Source: PNNG01 sp964577055
GTDB taxonomy: Bacteria; Bacteroidota; Bacteroidia; UBA7662
NCBI GenBank assembly: GCA_964577055.1
Contig: CAZNWC010000002.1
Coordinates: forward strand, 124,001-188,000
Reading direction: 5' to 3'
DNA length: 64,000 nt
Made by a program: the position numbers and the translations under genes. Position 1 is the first letter of the stretch. Every line of letters begins with the position of its first letter. The notes under the pieces were generated by a model. It saw only the letters and a list, made by a program, of their open reading frames with translations, did not search any database and was not told the DNA's origin. Below are positions 41,380-50,214 of this stretch, piece by piece.

Positions 41380-42507
41380 ATGAAAAAGTTATTGCTGGCA
41401 GCCGTATTGTTGTTGGGAGTTCAACAACTCATGGCGCAAAACCAAAAAGTTCAAAGTGCCATTTTGTATAACCGTCATGGCGAACTCGACAAAGCGCTTG
41501 CGGCCATAGAAGAGGCTGTAAACAACCCCAAAACGGCAGAATCTCCAAAGGCTTGGTACCATCGCGGAGAAATTTATCTCGCGATTTTTGGTAGCGAAAC
41601 GTATGCAACTTTGGCCAAAGATCCGTTGGCTGCTGCACTTGAAAGTTATGCCAAAAGCATCAAGCTGGATACCAAAAATGATTTCAGTGATGATTCGAAG
41701 CGAAAAGTGATCTCGGCCACCGCAAATTTGTACAACAGAGGGGTAGAGCGTTACATGAAAAAGGACTTCCAAAACGCACTGGCAGACTTTGAGATGCTTT
41801 TGGTATATACGCCCGGCGATACGTCCTTGCTTTTTAATGCTGCTTTGGCTTCTGAAAAGGTAAACGACAACAAAAAGTCAGCTTTGTACTTTAATAAGTT
41901 GCTGGAGGCCGATTATAAAAAACCCGCCATCTATCAAACGCTGGCCCAAATCAGCAAGCAGGAAAAAGACACGGCCAAGGCCATTGCTTACCTGGAAGAA
42001 GGTAGAAAGGCATTTCCAAGTGAAGTTGGATTGATTATCGACGAGTTGAACATTTATTTGGTGCAAGGTCGCCAACAAGAGGTTATCAAGAACTTGGATG
42101 AAGCCATCAAGCTCGACCCGAAGAATGCCACCTTGTATTTTGCCCTAGGTACGGCCCATGATCAATTGAAGAACAAAGAGCAAGCTGCCATCAATTATCA
42201 AAAAGCCATTGATAACAAACCCGACTATTTTGATGCTTACTACAACTTAGGTGCAATGTTCTTTAATGAAGCGGCTGAAATGGCGAATGAAGCCAATAAA
42301 ATCCCTTTCAATCAACAGAAGAAGTATGAAGAGGCAGTGAAGAAAGTGAAAGAAGCATTCACCAAAGCACAGCCATTTCTTGAAAAAGCGCATGAACTCG
42401 ATCCCAAAGACATCAACACCATGGCATCCTTGCAGCAACTTTATGCACAGCTGAAGTTGAATGATAAAGCCATGGAGATGAAGAAAAAGCGCGAAGCCAT
42501 CAAATAA
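41380..42507 (+). CDS. Exported tetratricopeptide-repeat protein
   Basis: A 375-residue protein with a signal peptide (MKKLLLAAVLLLGVQQLMAQ) and several TPR units. The clearest are around residues 50-85 (PKAWYHRGEIYLAIFG), 160-205 (KPAIYQTLAQISKQEKDTA) and 245-290 (ATLYFALGTAHDQLKNKEQ, then FDAYYNLGAMFFNEAAEMA). TPRs mediate protein-protein contacts, so this is a periplasmic or outer-membrane scaffold of unknown specificity. It lies 12 bases after gyrA and may be read through from it. A terminator follows at 42526. Confidence 0.88.
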   Translation: MKKLLLAAVLLLGVQQLMAQNQKVQSAILYNRHGELDKALAAIEEAVNNPKTAESPKAWYHRGEIYLAIFGSETYATLAKDPLAAALESYAKSIKLDTKNDFSDDSKRKVISATANLYNRGVERYMKKDFQNALADFEMLLVYTPGDTSLLFNAALASEKVNDNKKSALYFNKLLEADYKKPAIYQTLAQISKQEKDTAKAIAYLEEGRKAFPSEVGLIIDELNIYLVQGRQQEVIKNLDEAIKLDPKNATLYFALGTAHDQLKNKEQAAINYQKAIDNKPDYFDAYYNLGAMFFNEAAEMANEANKIPFNQQKKYEEAVKKVKEAFTKAQPFLEKAHELDPKDINTMASLQQLYAQLKLNDKAMEMKKKREAIK

Positions 42508-42525
42508 TATCATTCGCTGAATATC

Positions 42526-42549
42526 AACTGCCCCGCATGGGGCAGTTTC
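42526..42549 (+). terminator. Intrinsic terminator after the TPR gene
   Basis: AACTGCCCC pairs with GGGGCAGTT around a GCAT loop, followed by a weak T-rich stretch (TCTGTTTA). It overlaps an upstream in-frame ATG of the next gene (42537), supporting the later ATG at 42555 as that gene's start. Confidence 0.65.
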
Positions 42550-42554
42550 TGTTT

Positions 42555-43895
42555 ATGGAGCTACCTCAGGAATTTATCAGCAGAATCAGACATGATTTAC
42601 CAGCGTTTGCGGATCAGTTGCTTGCTGCCATTGAGGCAACAAATGCAATTGCTTCTTTGCGCTTGAACCCTGGCAAGCCTGCTGATTTACTTTGGAAAAA
42701 CGACCCTATCCCATGGGCAAAAAATGCATATTGGCTTGATGAAAGGCCCGTGTTTACCGCCGACCCATCTTTTCATGCTGGGGCATATTATGTGCAGGAA
42801 AGCGCGTCCATGTTGGTGGAGGCAGTGCTGCAACGCTTGCCACCGATTCGCAAGGGACTGGATGCGGCAGCCGCACCAGGAGGTAAAAGCACCATCATAG
42901 CCAACCATCTTGCACCCAATGGCTGGATGATTGCCAATGAAATTATTCCAAAGCGTGCAGAAATCCTCAAAAGCAATCTCGACAAATGGGGCAATAGCAG
43001 GGTAGTAGTCACCAATGCCAACTTGGCTCAAATACGGTCTTCTGGACAAGTATTCGATTGTATTTTGGTGGATGCACCTTGCAGTGGGGAAGGCATGTTT
43101 CGCAAAGATCCGGACAGCACAAAGCACTGGAAGCCTGAATTACCCGAAGCGTGTGGAAGGTTGCAAGGAGAAATTATGGCAGAAGTATTTCCCATGCTTG
43201 CACCAGGTGGCCATTTGATTTACAGCACTTGTACTTTTGCCAGGGTAGAAAACGAATATCGTTGGCAATGGCTTTCAGCAAGCGGTTTAGAACCCGTGAG
43301 GCTCGACTTCCCTGAACAATGGGGCTTTCTGGATGTACATGAGGCTTTTCCGGAAATTCCAGCTGGAATGGCCTATCGGAGTATCCCTGGAATCAGCAGA
43401 GGTGAAGGCTTTTTTATATGCTGTTTTCGAAAGCCAGGAATGCTTCCGAATGAGTCCTTACATGCAGGAAAGGTCGAGCGGCATGCACTTGGGAGCATTG
43501 AGATCGAATTGAATGACCATCTTAAGGTCATAGAAGGAAAAAAAGGCTCACTCAACATAGGTTTAGCGGAGCAAGTTAAATGGTGCAATGAAGTGGGAAA
43601 AGACCTGCGCGTGCTCAGGAGCGGCACCGAAGCTGGTCAATGGAAAGACAAATATTTCGTACCGGCCCATGCATTGGCATTGGCGACCGACGTACAGTTA
43701 ATGGCCGAGCGCATCGCCTTAAGTAAACAGTTGGCCATTTGGTATTTGTCGCGGTCAAACTTTCAACTTGGCAGCATTCACAAGGAGCATTTTTTGCTTA
43801 CGTATAACCAATTAAACTTGGGCTGGGGCTACAACAAACAAGGCCAGTTCATCAATTGTCTTCCTGCAACAGAAAAAATCAGGATGCACCTTTAG
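42555..43895 (+). CDS. RsmF/NOP2-Sun-type RNA cytosine-C5 methyltransferase
   Basis: A SAM-dependent 5-methylcytosine RNA methyltransferase of about 446 residues, of the RsmB/RsmF family. It probably acts on 16S rRNA, though the target is inferred. The SAM-binding core contains GLDAAAAPGGKSTIIANHL. Motif IV with the first conserved Cys reads DCILVDAPCSGEGMF, and motif VI with the catalytic Cys reads LIYSTCTFARVENEY. The C-terminal region (LPATEKIRMHL end) resembles the PUA-like tail of RsmF proteins. The ATG at 42555 is preferred because the upstream ATG at 42537 lies inside a terminator stem. Its last 17 bases overlap the end of coaE on the opposite strand. Confidence 0.93.
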   Translation: MELPQEFISRIRHDLPAFADQLLAAIEATNAIASLRLNPGKPADLLWKNDPIPWAKNAYWLDERPVFTADPSFHAGAYYVQESASMLVEAVLQRLPPIRKGLDAAAAPGGKSTIIANHLAPNGWMIANEIIPKRAEILKSNLDKWGNSRVVVTNANLAQIRSSGQVFDCILVDAPCSGEGMFRKDPDSTKHWKPELPEACGRLQGEIMAEVFPMLAPGGHLIYSTCTFARVENEYRWQWLSASGLEPVRLDFPEQWGFLDVHEAFPEIPAGMAYRSIPGISRGEGFFICCFRKPGMLPNESLHAGKVERHALGSIEIELNDHLKVIEGKKGSLNIGLAEQVKWCNEVGKDLRVLRSGTEAGQWKDKYFVPAHALALATDVQLMAERIALSKQLAIWYLSRSNFQLGSIHKEHFLLTYNQLNLGWGYNKQGQFINCLPATEKIRMHL

Positions 43896-44481
43896 CCGCT
43901 GCCAGCAGTGCTTGATGAATGGTAAGCACTTGAGGAATCAAAGCTGATGTACCATCGTTGATAATGATAAAATGTGCCAATGAAGCTTTTTGTGCTTCGG
44001 GCAATTGTTTTTGCATGCGCAAGATCGCATCTTCGTGGCTCGTATGATCACGTTTTACAACGCGCTCAATGCGAATTGATTCGGGGGCACTGACCAGAAT
44101 CAAATAGTCAAGTTTTTTATAGCTTCCCGATTCTACCAAAAGCGCTGCTTCACGTAAAGTATACGGGACGTTTGCTTGCTCCTTATGCCAGCGTTGCGCA
44201 TCTGTCGCTACTGCCGGGTGTACCAGTGCGTTTAGTTTCAGAAGCGTTTCACTGTTCGAGAATGCCATGCTGGCGATGTAGGGTCTATTCAGCTCGCCAT
44301 TGGGCAGGTACGCTTCATCCCCCAAAAGTGCACAAATATGGCTCTTCAGCGGATTTTGAAGCATTAAGCCTTTGGCGCGACTATCCGCATCATAAATTGG
44401 GATACCCAATTCAGCGAAGATGCCACAAACAGTGCTTTTGCCACTGCCCATGTTGCCGGTAATACCCACTTGAAGTGTCAT
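43879..44481 (-). CDS. coaE: Dephospho-CoA kinase
   Basis: A 200-residue kinase that phosphorylates dephospho-CoA in the last step of CoA synthesis. The P-loop is VGITGNMGSGKSTVCGIFAELG. The family segments YDADSRAKGLM and EAALLVESGSYKKLDYLILVSAP are present. I chose the ATG at 44481 over a TTG at 44487. It lies at the 3' end of a minus-strand cluster with leucine dehydrogenase, nusB, a DUF1573 gene and yajC. A hairpin separates it from yajC and may lower its expression. It converges with the RNA methyltransferase gene and overlaps it by 17 bases. Confidence 0.95.
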   Translation of the reverse strand: MTLQVGITGNMGSGKSTVCGIFAELGIPIYDADSRAKGLMLQNPLKSHICALLGDEAYLPNGELNRPYIASMAFSNSETLLKLNALVHPAVATDAQRWHKEQANVPYTLREAALLVESGSYKKLDYLILVSAPESIRIERVVKRDHTSHEDAILRMQKQLPEAQKASLAHFIIINDGTSALIPQVLTIHQALLAAAKGAS

Positions 44482-44484
44482 GTT

Positions 44485-44511
44485 CAAACAAAAAGGAGGC
44501 TTTCGCCTCCT
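44485..44511 (-). terminator. Terminator or attenuator between yajC and coaE
   Basis: On the minus strand AGGAGGC pairs with GCCTCCT around a GAAA tetraloop, followed by TTTTGTTT. It falls between the yajC stop and the coaE start, so it may end most yajC transcripts with some read-through to coaE. Confidence 0.6.
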
Positions 44512-44513
44512 GT

Positions 44514-44864
44514 TTATTTTTTCTCAGCAGCCTTTTTCTCTACTGGATATGCAATGAGGGTGTTTTCCTGAGAAATAGCTGTTTTTTCAATTTTCAGCTT
44601 CATTTGTCCTTCAACCTCAATGATTGCAGTTGTATCGCCCAATTCAACGATTTTGCCATGGACGCCTCCAATGGTCACCACTCGATCGCCTTTGGCAATG
44701 TTTTCGCGGAAAAGCTTTTGTTCTTTTGCCTTTTTATTTTGCGGACGAATCATAAAAAAGTAGATAACCACAAAAATGAGTACCCATGGAAGCAAGGCAA
44801 CCAATGGGTTACCGCCTTCGGCTCCACCTTGAGGAGGAGCCATCAAAAATAAATGTTGCATCAT
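44514..44864 (-). CDS. yajC: Preprotein translocase subunit YajC
   Basis: A small inner-membrane protein (116 residues) that associates with SecDF in protein export. After a short N-terminus (MMQHLFLMAPPQGGAEGG) comes the one membrane segment, LVALLPWVLIFVVIYFFMI, followed by the family signature RPQNKKAKEQKLF and the conserved IAKGDRVVTIGGVHGKIVEL in the soluble part. The ATG at 44864 is preferred; a TTG at 44870 directly abuts the DUF1573 stop. SecD/SecF are not in this window. Confidence 0.94.
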   Translation of the reverse strand: MMQHLFLMAPPQGGAEGGNPLVALLPWVLIFVVIYFFMIRPQNKKAKEQKLFRENIAKGDRVVTIGGVHGKIVELGDTTAIIEVEGQMKLKIEKTAISQENTLIAYPVEKKAAEKK

Positions 44865-44870
44865 ATTCAA

Positions 44871-45326
44871 TTAGCGTTCGCTGACTTCAGCTCTGATTTT
44901 TACAATGGTGGTATTGGGGATGGTGTTAGAAACAACTGTTACTTGTTTTTCTTGTACGCCAATGCGGCCTTCACTGTTGAACTGAACTTTGATAAAACCT
45001 GATTCGCCTGGTTTTATGGGCTTTTCAGGAACTTCAGGTACTGTGCAGCCGCAAGAGCCGCTGGCCGTTTGGATGATCAAATCGCTTTTGCCTGTGTTGG
45101 TGAAACGAAAAGAGTAAGTAACCTTTTCACCTTCGTTGATGGTCCCGAAGTCATGCAATTCTTTTTCAAAACGAATTGCAGGGAGGTCTTCAGTATTTAC
45201 CTGTTCACCACTCTCTGCTGAAAGAGGGTTGCTAATGGCTTCGTTACTTACCTTTTCTTCATCGGACGTCTTGCATCCCACAAACATTGCGGTAATAACC
45301 AAAAGGAATAAAAGCTTCTTTTTCAT
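44871..45326 (-). CDS. DUF1573 family lipoprotein
   Basis: A 151-residue exported protein with a lipobox: the signal peptide ends FVGC, so it is probably lipidated at Cys18. The mature part is one Ig-like DUF1573 domain with ELHDFGTINEGEKVTYSFRF, the conserved SGSCGCTVPEVPEKPIKPGE, and SNTIPNTTIVKIRAEV at the end. DUF1573 proteins are abundant in Bacteroidota and their function is unknown. It lies between nusB and yajC on the minus strand, an arrangement frequently seen in the phylum. Confidence 0.9.
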   Translation of the reverse strand: MKKKLLFLLVITAMFVGCKTSDEEKVSNEAISNPLSAESGEQVNTEDLPAIRFEKELHDFGTINEGEKVTYSFRFTNTGKSDLIIQTASGSCGCTVPEVPEKPIKPGESGFIKVQFNSEGRIGVQEKQVTVVSNTIPNTTIVKIRAEVSER

Positions 45327-45349
45327 ATTGCCAAAATTAATGATTTAGG

Positions 45350-46297
45350 TTAACCAATGAGTCCTCTGCCGGTTTTGAGAATGCTGCCGCTTGACTGAAG
45401 TTCCTTGCTGATATTGTCAAGAATACCATTGATAAATTGGCTACTTTTTGGTGTACTATACGTTTTGGATATCTCGAGATATTCATTCAACGTGACTTTC
45501 ACCGGGATGGCCGTTTCAACAATCATTTCTGACAAGGCAAGCTGAATGATTAAAACATCCATCAATGCAATGCGCTCTACATCCCAACCTTTGGTTTTTT
45601 CTTGAATCAATTGCTGAAAGTAGTCGTGTTGCAAGACCGCTTTACGAAATATGCCTTGCGCAAAAGACCAATCACCAGTCCAATCGCGACTGAGTTCAAT
45701 GAGCCTGAAGGTTTGACTTCCTTTAAGGGCTTCTTTGATGGTTTTGATCACAGCAGCAGATACCAATTCTTTATCTGACTCCCAATACATCGATTTTTCT
45801 TCGAAAAACCCATCAACCACTTCGCTGTGCAGCAACACCTTTTTGTACAAAAGGAGTACTAGCTCAAGGTCTTCTCTTTCGGTGCGTTCACCTGCTTCAA
45901 CATAATGCTGATAGCCTTCTGTTTCGGCAAATACCATGAAGAGTTTTCTTAAAAACTCAGGATCAAGGGTTTGACCTTTTATTTTGTACTTTTTGAGCGC
46001 AGTGGTGTAGGTTTCAGATTGCTCGAGATAACTCGCAAAAATATTGCCCGCGAATTTGCGGTTTTCTTTGCGGTTTTGAATGGTTGCGAGCATCTTGCCA
46101 TCGCGTTCGTCGGCCCAATGTTGGGTGAAATGGATCAAGTCGTCAATCAACTTGAGTGACAAGATATATGCTTCGGTCATCTTTTCGATGTTCTGCAGCA
46201 ATTCTTGCTCGCCCTTCTGCAGGTCTCTTACCTCAGACTGGTGATATGCATACAATGATTGCAGCACTTTCAGCCGCAGGTGACGTCTATTGAGCAT
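45350..46297 (-). CDS. nusB: Transcription antitermination factor NusB (long Bacteroidota form)
   Basis: A 315-residue NusB; the classical protein is about 140. The N-terminus has NRRHLRLKVLQSLYAYHQSE, which begins the helical NusB fold, and the C-terminal 130 residues contain WDVERIALMDVLIIQLALSE and the conserved IPVKVTLNEYLEISKTY and SSQFINGILDNI. The middle is an added helical region, characteristic of the phylum. NusB binds boxA with S10 to prevent premature termination in rRNA operons. It starts eight bases after leucine dehydrogenase. Confidence 0.92.
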   Translation of the reverse strand: MLNRRHLRLKVLQSLYAYHQSEVRDLQKGEQELLQNIEKMTEAYILSLKLIDDLIHFTQHWADERDGKMLATIQNRKENRKFAGNIFASYLEQSETYTTALKKYKIKGQTLDPEFLRKLFMVFAETEGYQHYVEAGERTEREDLELVLLLYKKVLLHSEVVDGFFEEKSMYWESDKELVSAAVIKTIKEALKGSQTFRLIELSRDWTGDWSFAQGIFRKAVLQHDYFQQLIQEKTKGWDVERIALMDVLIIQLALSEMIVETAIPVKVTLNEYLEISKTYSTPKSSQFINGILDNISKELQSSGSILKTGRGLIG

Positions 46298-46305
46298 TTC
46301 CTGTA

Positions 46306-47403
46306 TTAAAGCCTTGTTTTGATGTCGGCAACTGCCTCTATTCTGCGACGCGCAATGCGAACGGATGCCTCAAGGGTTGAAATCCCTTCATTTTGAGCTG
46401 CTTCGAAAATAGCCAAAGTTTGGTCGTAAATATGCTCGGTTTTCGAAAGTGCATTCTGTCGGTTGTACCCTTCTAGTTCTGAATATACATTAATCAAACC
46501 ACCAGCATTGATAACAAAATCGGGAGCGTAAAGAATTCCGCGGTCCATCAACATGCGCATGTGTATGTTGGTGTCTTTTAATTGGTTGTTGGCACCACCT
46601 GCTACAATGGCACAACGGAGCTGTGGAATGGTTTCGTCGTTGAGGGTTGCACCCAAAGCACATGGCGCGTAAATGTCCATATCAACACTGTAAACATCGG
46701 CTGGTGCGATCACCTTCACCGAAGGATGTGCAGCAGTGACTTTTTGGATTTGGTCCTCAAAAATATCGGATACATAAACAATGGCTCCTTCTTTCATGAG
46801 GTTATCAATGAGGTAGCGGCCTACATTTCCTGCGCCTTGTACCATCACTTTTTTACCCGTAAGGCTATCGTTTCCGTAAACTTTTTTAGCAGAGGCTTTT
46901 ACCCCCATGAAAACCCCATATGCAGTAACAGGTGAAGGGTCGCCACTGCCACCTTTGTGTTCAGGCAAACCGCTCACATGGTCTGTCTCCATGGCAATGT
47001 ATTCCATGTCGGTTTTGCTGGTTCCTACATCTTCAGCCGTGATGTACTTGCCGCCCAGGCTGTCAACAAACTTGCCATATCTGCGAAAAAAGGCTTCGGA
47101 TTTATCCTTGCGCGGATCACCCAAGATTACTGCTTTTCCACCTCCCAAATTAAGGCCCGCAACAGCGGCTTTGTAAGTCATGCCCTCCGACAAGCGCAGT
47201 GCGTCTAAAATGGCATCTGCATCGCTGGCATACTGCCACATGCGGGTTCCACCCAAAGCAGGGCCCAAAACCGTATTGTGAATGGCAATAATGGCTTTTA
47301 ACCCGGTTTTTTCATCATGACAAAAAACAACCTGTTCGTGGCCCATTGCGGCTATTTTATCAAATAGCACGTCGTGAGAGGTGGTGGCGGTAAGTGCGCT
47401 CAT
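46306..47403 (-). CDS. Leucine dehydrogenase (Glu/Leu/Phe/Val dehydrogenase family)
   Basis: A 365-residue NAD-dependent dehydrogenase that deaminates branched-chain amino acids to keto acids. The catalytic lysine is in GMTYKAAVAGLNLGGGKAV, the conserved Asp in ITAEDVGTSKTDM, and the dinucleotide-binding site in KKVMVQGAGNVGRYLIDNL. The length and lack of extra domains fit leucine dehydrogenase better than glutamate dehydrogenase, which is about 450 residues. The ATG at 47403 begins the minus-strand cluster. It complements the IlvE encoded at 21482-22540. Confidence 0.92.
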   Translation of the reverse strand: MSALTATTSHDVLFDKIAAMGHEQVVFCHDEKTGLKAIIAIHNTVLGPALGGTRMWQYASDADAILDALRLSEGMTYKAAVAGLNLGGGKAVILGDPRKDKSEAFFRRYGKFVDSLGGKYITAEDVGTSKTDMEYIAMETDHVSGLPEHKGGSGDPSPVTAYGVFMGVKASAKKVYGNDSLTGKKVMVQGAGNVGRYLIDNLMKEGAIVYVSDIFEDQIQKVTAAHPSVKVIAPADVYSVDMDIYAPCALGATLNDETIPQLRCAIVAGGANNQLKDTNIHMRMLMDRGILYAPDFVINAGGLINVYSELEGYNRQNALSKTEHIYDQTLAIFEAAQNEGISTLEASVRIARRRIEAVADIKTRL

Positions 47404-47504
47404 GAAACTAAAATTAAGAGGGGCAAAGGTAGCCTATTTGAATTGGTTTTCATAGAATTTGTGGGTCGTACCAGCGGCGCATTAGGATGCTTGCCTCAAA
47501 GACG

Positions 47505-47512
47505 TACCTTTG
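47505..47512 (+). promoter_or_regulatory. -7 promoter element of the ABC exporter
   Basis: TACCTTTG matches TAnnTTTG and ends four bases before the ATG at 47517, giving a leaderless or nearly leaderless message. It lies in the gap between the divergent leucine dehydrogenase and ABC genes. Confidence 0.45.
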
Positions 47513-47516
47513 CCAC

Positions 47517-49298
47517 ATGAACTCTTTGATGCGGCTAAATGGCTATTTTCTTCGGCACAAAAGAAAATTACTATTGGGCATTGTCTTCGTCATTGTTTCC
47601 AATCTCTTCGGCATATTACCGCCACAAATCATACGCAAATCTGTAGATCTCATCGTTGAGAACATTGCGACGATTAAAAACACTTCTAACACTGCTGTGC
47701 CCGCCTTGAAGGAGTCGCTGGGAAGCAAATTGTTGTGGTTTGGTGTACTTGTATTGGCACTGTCGCTGCTGAAAGGCATTTTCATGTATTTCATGCGGCA
47801 AACCATCATCGTAATGTCGCGGTGGATTGAATTTGACTTGAAAAACGATCTATTTGCCAAATACGAGCAGCTTTCGGCCTCATTTTACAAGCAATATCCT
47901 ACAGGCGATCTGATGGCCAGGGTAAGTGAAGACGTTGGCAAGGTACGGATGTACATAGGCCCCGCCATTATGTATGGCATAAACTTGATTGTGCTTTTTG
48001 CCTTTGTGATTGGGGTAATGTTCAGCGTGAATGTAAAACTCACGCTCTATGTGCTGCTTCCTTTGCCCATATTGTCGGTGACCATTTATTATGTGAACAA
48101 CGTCATATTGAAGCGGAGCACTGCCATTCAAGAGCAACTTGGAAAACTTACATCGAGAAGTCAGGAGAGTTTCGCTGGCATTCGGGTACTCAAATCATAT
48201 GGCCTGGAAAAAACATTTGAACGTTTTTTTACCAATGACCTAAGCGCGTTCAAAACAAAGTCGCTGGCATTGGCTAAAGCCGATGCGCTATTTTTTCCTT
48301 TGACCTTGCTACTGATAGGACTGAGCACCATCATTACCGTATACATTGGCGGTTTGGAAGTAAAAGCCGGCAGGCTCACCGCAGGCAATATTGCCGAATT
48401 TGTGATCTATGTGAACATGCTTACCTGGCCTGTTACATCGGTGGGCTGGGTCGCGTCGATTATCCAGCAAGCTGCTGCTTCGCAGACGCGCATCAACGCC
48501 ATTTTTGACGCTCAGCCCGACTTTGATGCTTCGGCGGGATTAGCATTGACTTTTGATGGCCATGTGGTTTTCGATAAAGTATCGTTTGGATACCCTGGGC
48601 ACGAAAACCTTGCCCTCCGTAATATTTCGTTTGAACTAAAGCCTGGTCAAACCTTGGGTGTTGTAGGCCGAACAGGATCTGGAAAGTCTACACTGGCGCA
48701 TCTATTGGCTCGGTTATACGACCCTCAGTCGGGTAAGGTACTCATGGGAGGCAAAGATCTTAAGCTGTTGAACGCCAAGCACCTGCGCTCTCAATTGGGT
48801 TTTGTACCACAAGATGTCTTTCTGTTCAGCGATACCATTTACAACAATATCGCATTTGGGAACAAAGATGCTTCAGCGGATGATATAGCGATTGCAGCAC
48901 AAAAAGCAGCTTTGGAAAAAACGCTCGAGCAACTCCCAGATGGCATTCATACCCTCTTGGGTGAGCGGGGTGTAACCTTGTCGGGTGGACAAAAACAACG
49001 CGTTTCTATCGCTCGTGCCATTTTGCGCAAACCCAAAATGTACATTATCGACGATTGTTTGAGCGCCTTGGATGCCAAAACCGAACGAGAGATTTTGGAG
49101 AACTTGTTGCAAATCACTCGCGAAGTTAGCACCGTTATTATCAGCCACCGAATTAGTTCAGTGGCGCAAGCCGACTTGATTTTGGTGCTGGAGCAAGGTG
49201 AACTTGTGGAACAAGGAACCCATGAGGAGTTGATTCAAGCGAACGGATTTTATGCCAGCATCCATGCCCGGCAAGCACAACAAGAGGCCACAATCTGA
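47517..49298 (+). CDS. ABC exporter, fused membrane and ATPase domains
   Basis: A half-transporter of about 593 residues of the MsbA/MdlB type. The first 320 residues hold six membrane segments and the FDLKNDLFAKYEQLSASFY coupling region. The ATPase domain has the Walker A GRTGSGKSTLAHLLARLYD, the Q-loop FVPQDVFLFSDT, the signature LSGGQKQRVSIARA, and the H-loop ISHRISS. The Walker B reads MYIIDDCLSALDA, with Asp instead of the usual catalytic Glu, as in the degenerate half of MdlA-type heterodimers. No obvious second half-transporter is adjacent. The start could be 47517 or 47529. The substrate is unknown. Confidence 0.92.
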   Translation: MNSLMRLNGYFLRHKRKLLLGIVFVIVSNLFGILPPQIIRKSVDLIVENIATIKNTSNTAVPALKESLGSKLLWFGVLVLALSLLKGIFMYFMRQTIIVMSRWIEFDLKNDLFAKYEQLSASFYKQYPTGDLMARVSEDVGKVRMYIGPAIMYGINLIVLFAFVIGVMFSVNVKLTLYVLLPLPILSVTIYYVNNVILKRSTAIQEQLGKLTSRSQESFAGIRVLKSYGLEKTFERFFTNDLSAFKTKSLALAKADALFFPLTLLLIGLSTIITVYIGGLEVKAGRLTAGNIAEFVIYVNMLTWPVTSVGWVASIIQQAAASQTRINAIFDAQPDFDASAGLALTFDGHVVFDKVSFGYPGHENLALRNISFELKPGQTLGVVGRTGSGKSTLAHLLARLYDPQSGKVLMGGKDLKLLNAKHLRSQLGFVPQDVFLFSDTIYNNIAFGNKDASADDIAIAAQKAALEKTLEQLPDGIHTLLGERGVTLSGGQKQRVSIARAILRKPKMYIIDDCLSALDAKTEREILENLLQITREVSTVIISHRISSVAQADLILVLEQGELVEQGTHEELIQANGFYASIHARQAQQEATI

Positions 49299-49299
49299 C

Positions 49300-49336
49300 C
49301 TACATATACACAATTGTGGGAAATTAATATATGTAG
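49300..49336. promoter_or_regulatory. Nested inverted repeat upstream of the PUR protein gene
   Basis: CTACATATA (49300-49308) is the exact reverse complement of TATATGTAG (49328-49336), and the spacer contains the 10-base palindrome CACAATTGTG (49309-49318). It lies between the ABC exporter stop and the PUR gene. It could be an operator or a transcript hairpin; no T-run follows, so it is not an ordinary terminator. Confidence 0.4.
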
Positions 49337-49379
49337 ATGTGGAACGCATGTCTTTAATTTGATGAGCAAATTGCAGTTT

Positions 49380-49697
49380 ATGGAGGAGTTTGATAACCGG
49401 TCGGACAGACAACGCGACGAAGTGTATTCAAAAAAAATTCGTGCAGGTAAGCGCACCTATTTTTTCGATGTGAAGGCCACCCGTGGAAATGATTATTATT
49501 TGATTATCACTGAAAGCAAGCGGGGTTTTGACGATGGTCAGTATGTGAAGCATAAAATATTCTTGTACAAAGAAGATTTCAACAAGTTCTTAAGTGGTTT
49601 GAGTGAAACCATTCAGCACGTGAAGGACGAACTGATGCCAGAATACGATTTTGAACAATTTGACCGAGAGGATGATGAGCGAAATGAAAATTACTGA
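49380..49697 (+). CDS. PUR-alpha-like nucleic-acid-binding protein (DUF3276)
   Basis: A 105-residue protein of the bacterial PUR family (DUF3276), which binds single-stranded nucleic acids through a Whirly-like fold. The start is the ATG at 49380 (MEEFDNRSDRQRDEVYSKKI), with an alternative at 49362. The core AGKRTYFFDVKATRGNDYYL then ITESKR is the family signature, followed by KHKIFLYKEDFNKFLSGL and an acidic tail (FEQFDREDDERNENY). The last 23 bases overlap the MazG-like gene. The cellular role in Bacteroidota is not established. Confidence 0.92.
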   Translation: MEEFDNRSDRQRDEVYSKKIRAGKRTYFFDVKATRGNDYYLIITESKRGFDDGQYVKHKIFLYKEDFNKFLSGLSETIQHVKDELMPEYDFEQFDREDDERNENY

Positions 49698-50178
49698 TAA
49701 AACCTCATTTGGGACCTTGGATTCCCTTAATCAGGTTGCGGATTTTCATACTACCTTTCATCATCCTGTATTGCCAAGTCCACAGATACCTGACGAAAAA
49801 AGGTGCAAACTGCGTGTAAATTTACTGGCAGAAGAGCTAAAGGAATTAGAGGAAGCCATAGCAGAAAAGGATATTGTGGCTATTGCAGATGCACTTTGTG
49901 ACCTTCAATATGTTTTGTCGGGTGCAGTGCTTGAATTTGGGTTAGCTGCCAAATTTCCTGCCTTGTTTGATGAAGTCCAGCGTTCAAACATGAGCAAGGC
50001 ATGCAAAAATTTAGCGGAAGCAGAAGCCACCGTTCGGTATTACGCCGAAACCAAAGGTGAAGATTGCATTATTCGGCAAGAAGGGGATTTGTTTTTGGTT
50101 TTTAGAAAAGAAGACCATAAAACAATGAAAAGTGTTGGCTATTCTCCTGCAGATTTGGAAGGCGTATTGAAGGGGTAA
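49675..50178 (+). CDS. MazG-like nucleotide pyrophosphohydrolase
   Basis: A protein of about 167 residues of the all-alpha NTP pyrophosphohydrolase superfamily (MazG/HisE-like). The Mg-binding EExxE...ExxD-type pattern is visible as LLAEELKELEEAIAEKD followed by IADALCDLQYVLSGAVLEFG. The C-terminus (IIRQEGDLFLVFRKEDHKTM) is an added segment conserved in the Bacteroidota form. The start may be 49675 or 49684; both lie inside the end of the PUR gene, so the two are translated together. The nucleotide substrate cannot be read from sequence; it may be a dNTP or a related damaged nucleotide. Confidence 0.85.
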   Translation: MSEMKITDKTSFGTLDSLNQVADFHTTFHHPVLPSPQIPDEKRCKLRVNLLAEELKELEEAIAEKDIVAIADALCDLQYVLSGAVLEFGLAAKFPALFDEVQRSNMSKACKNLAEAEATVRYYAETKGEDCIIRQEGDLFLVFRKEDHKTMKSVGYSPADLEGVLKG

Positions 50179-50214
50179 GAGAAACTTTTCTGCCATACTT
50201 TGGTTCATACAAGT

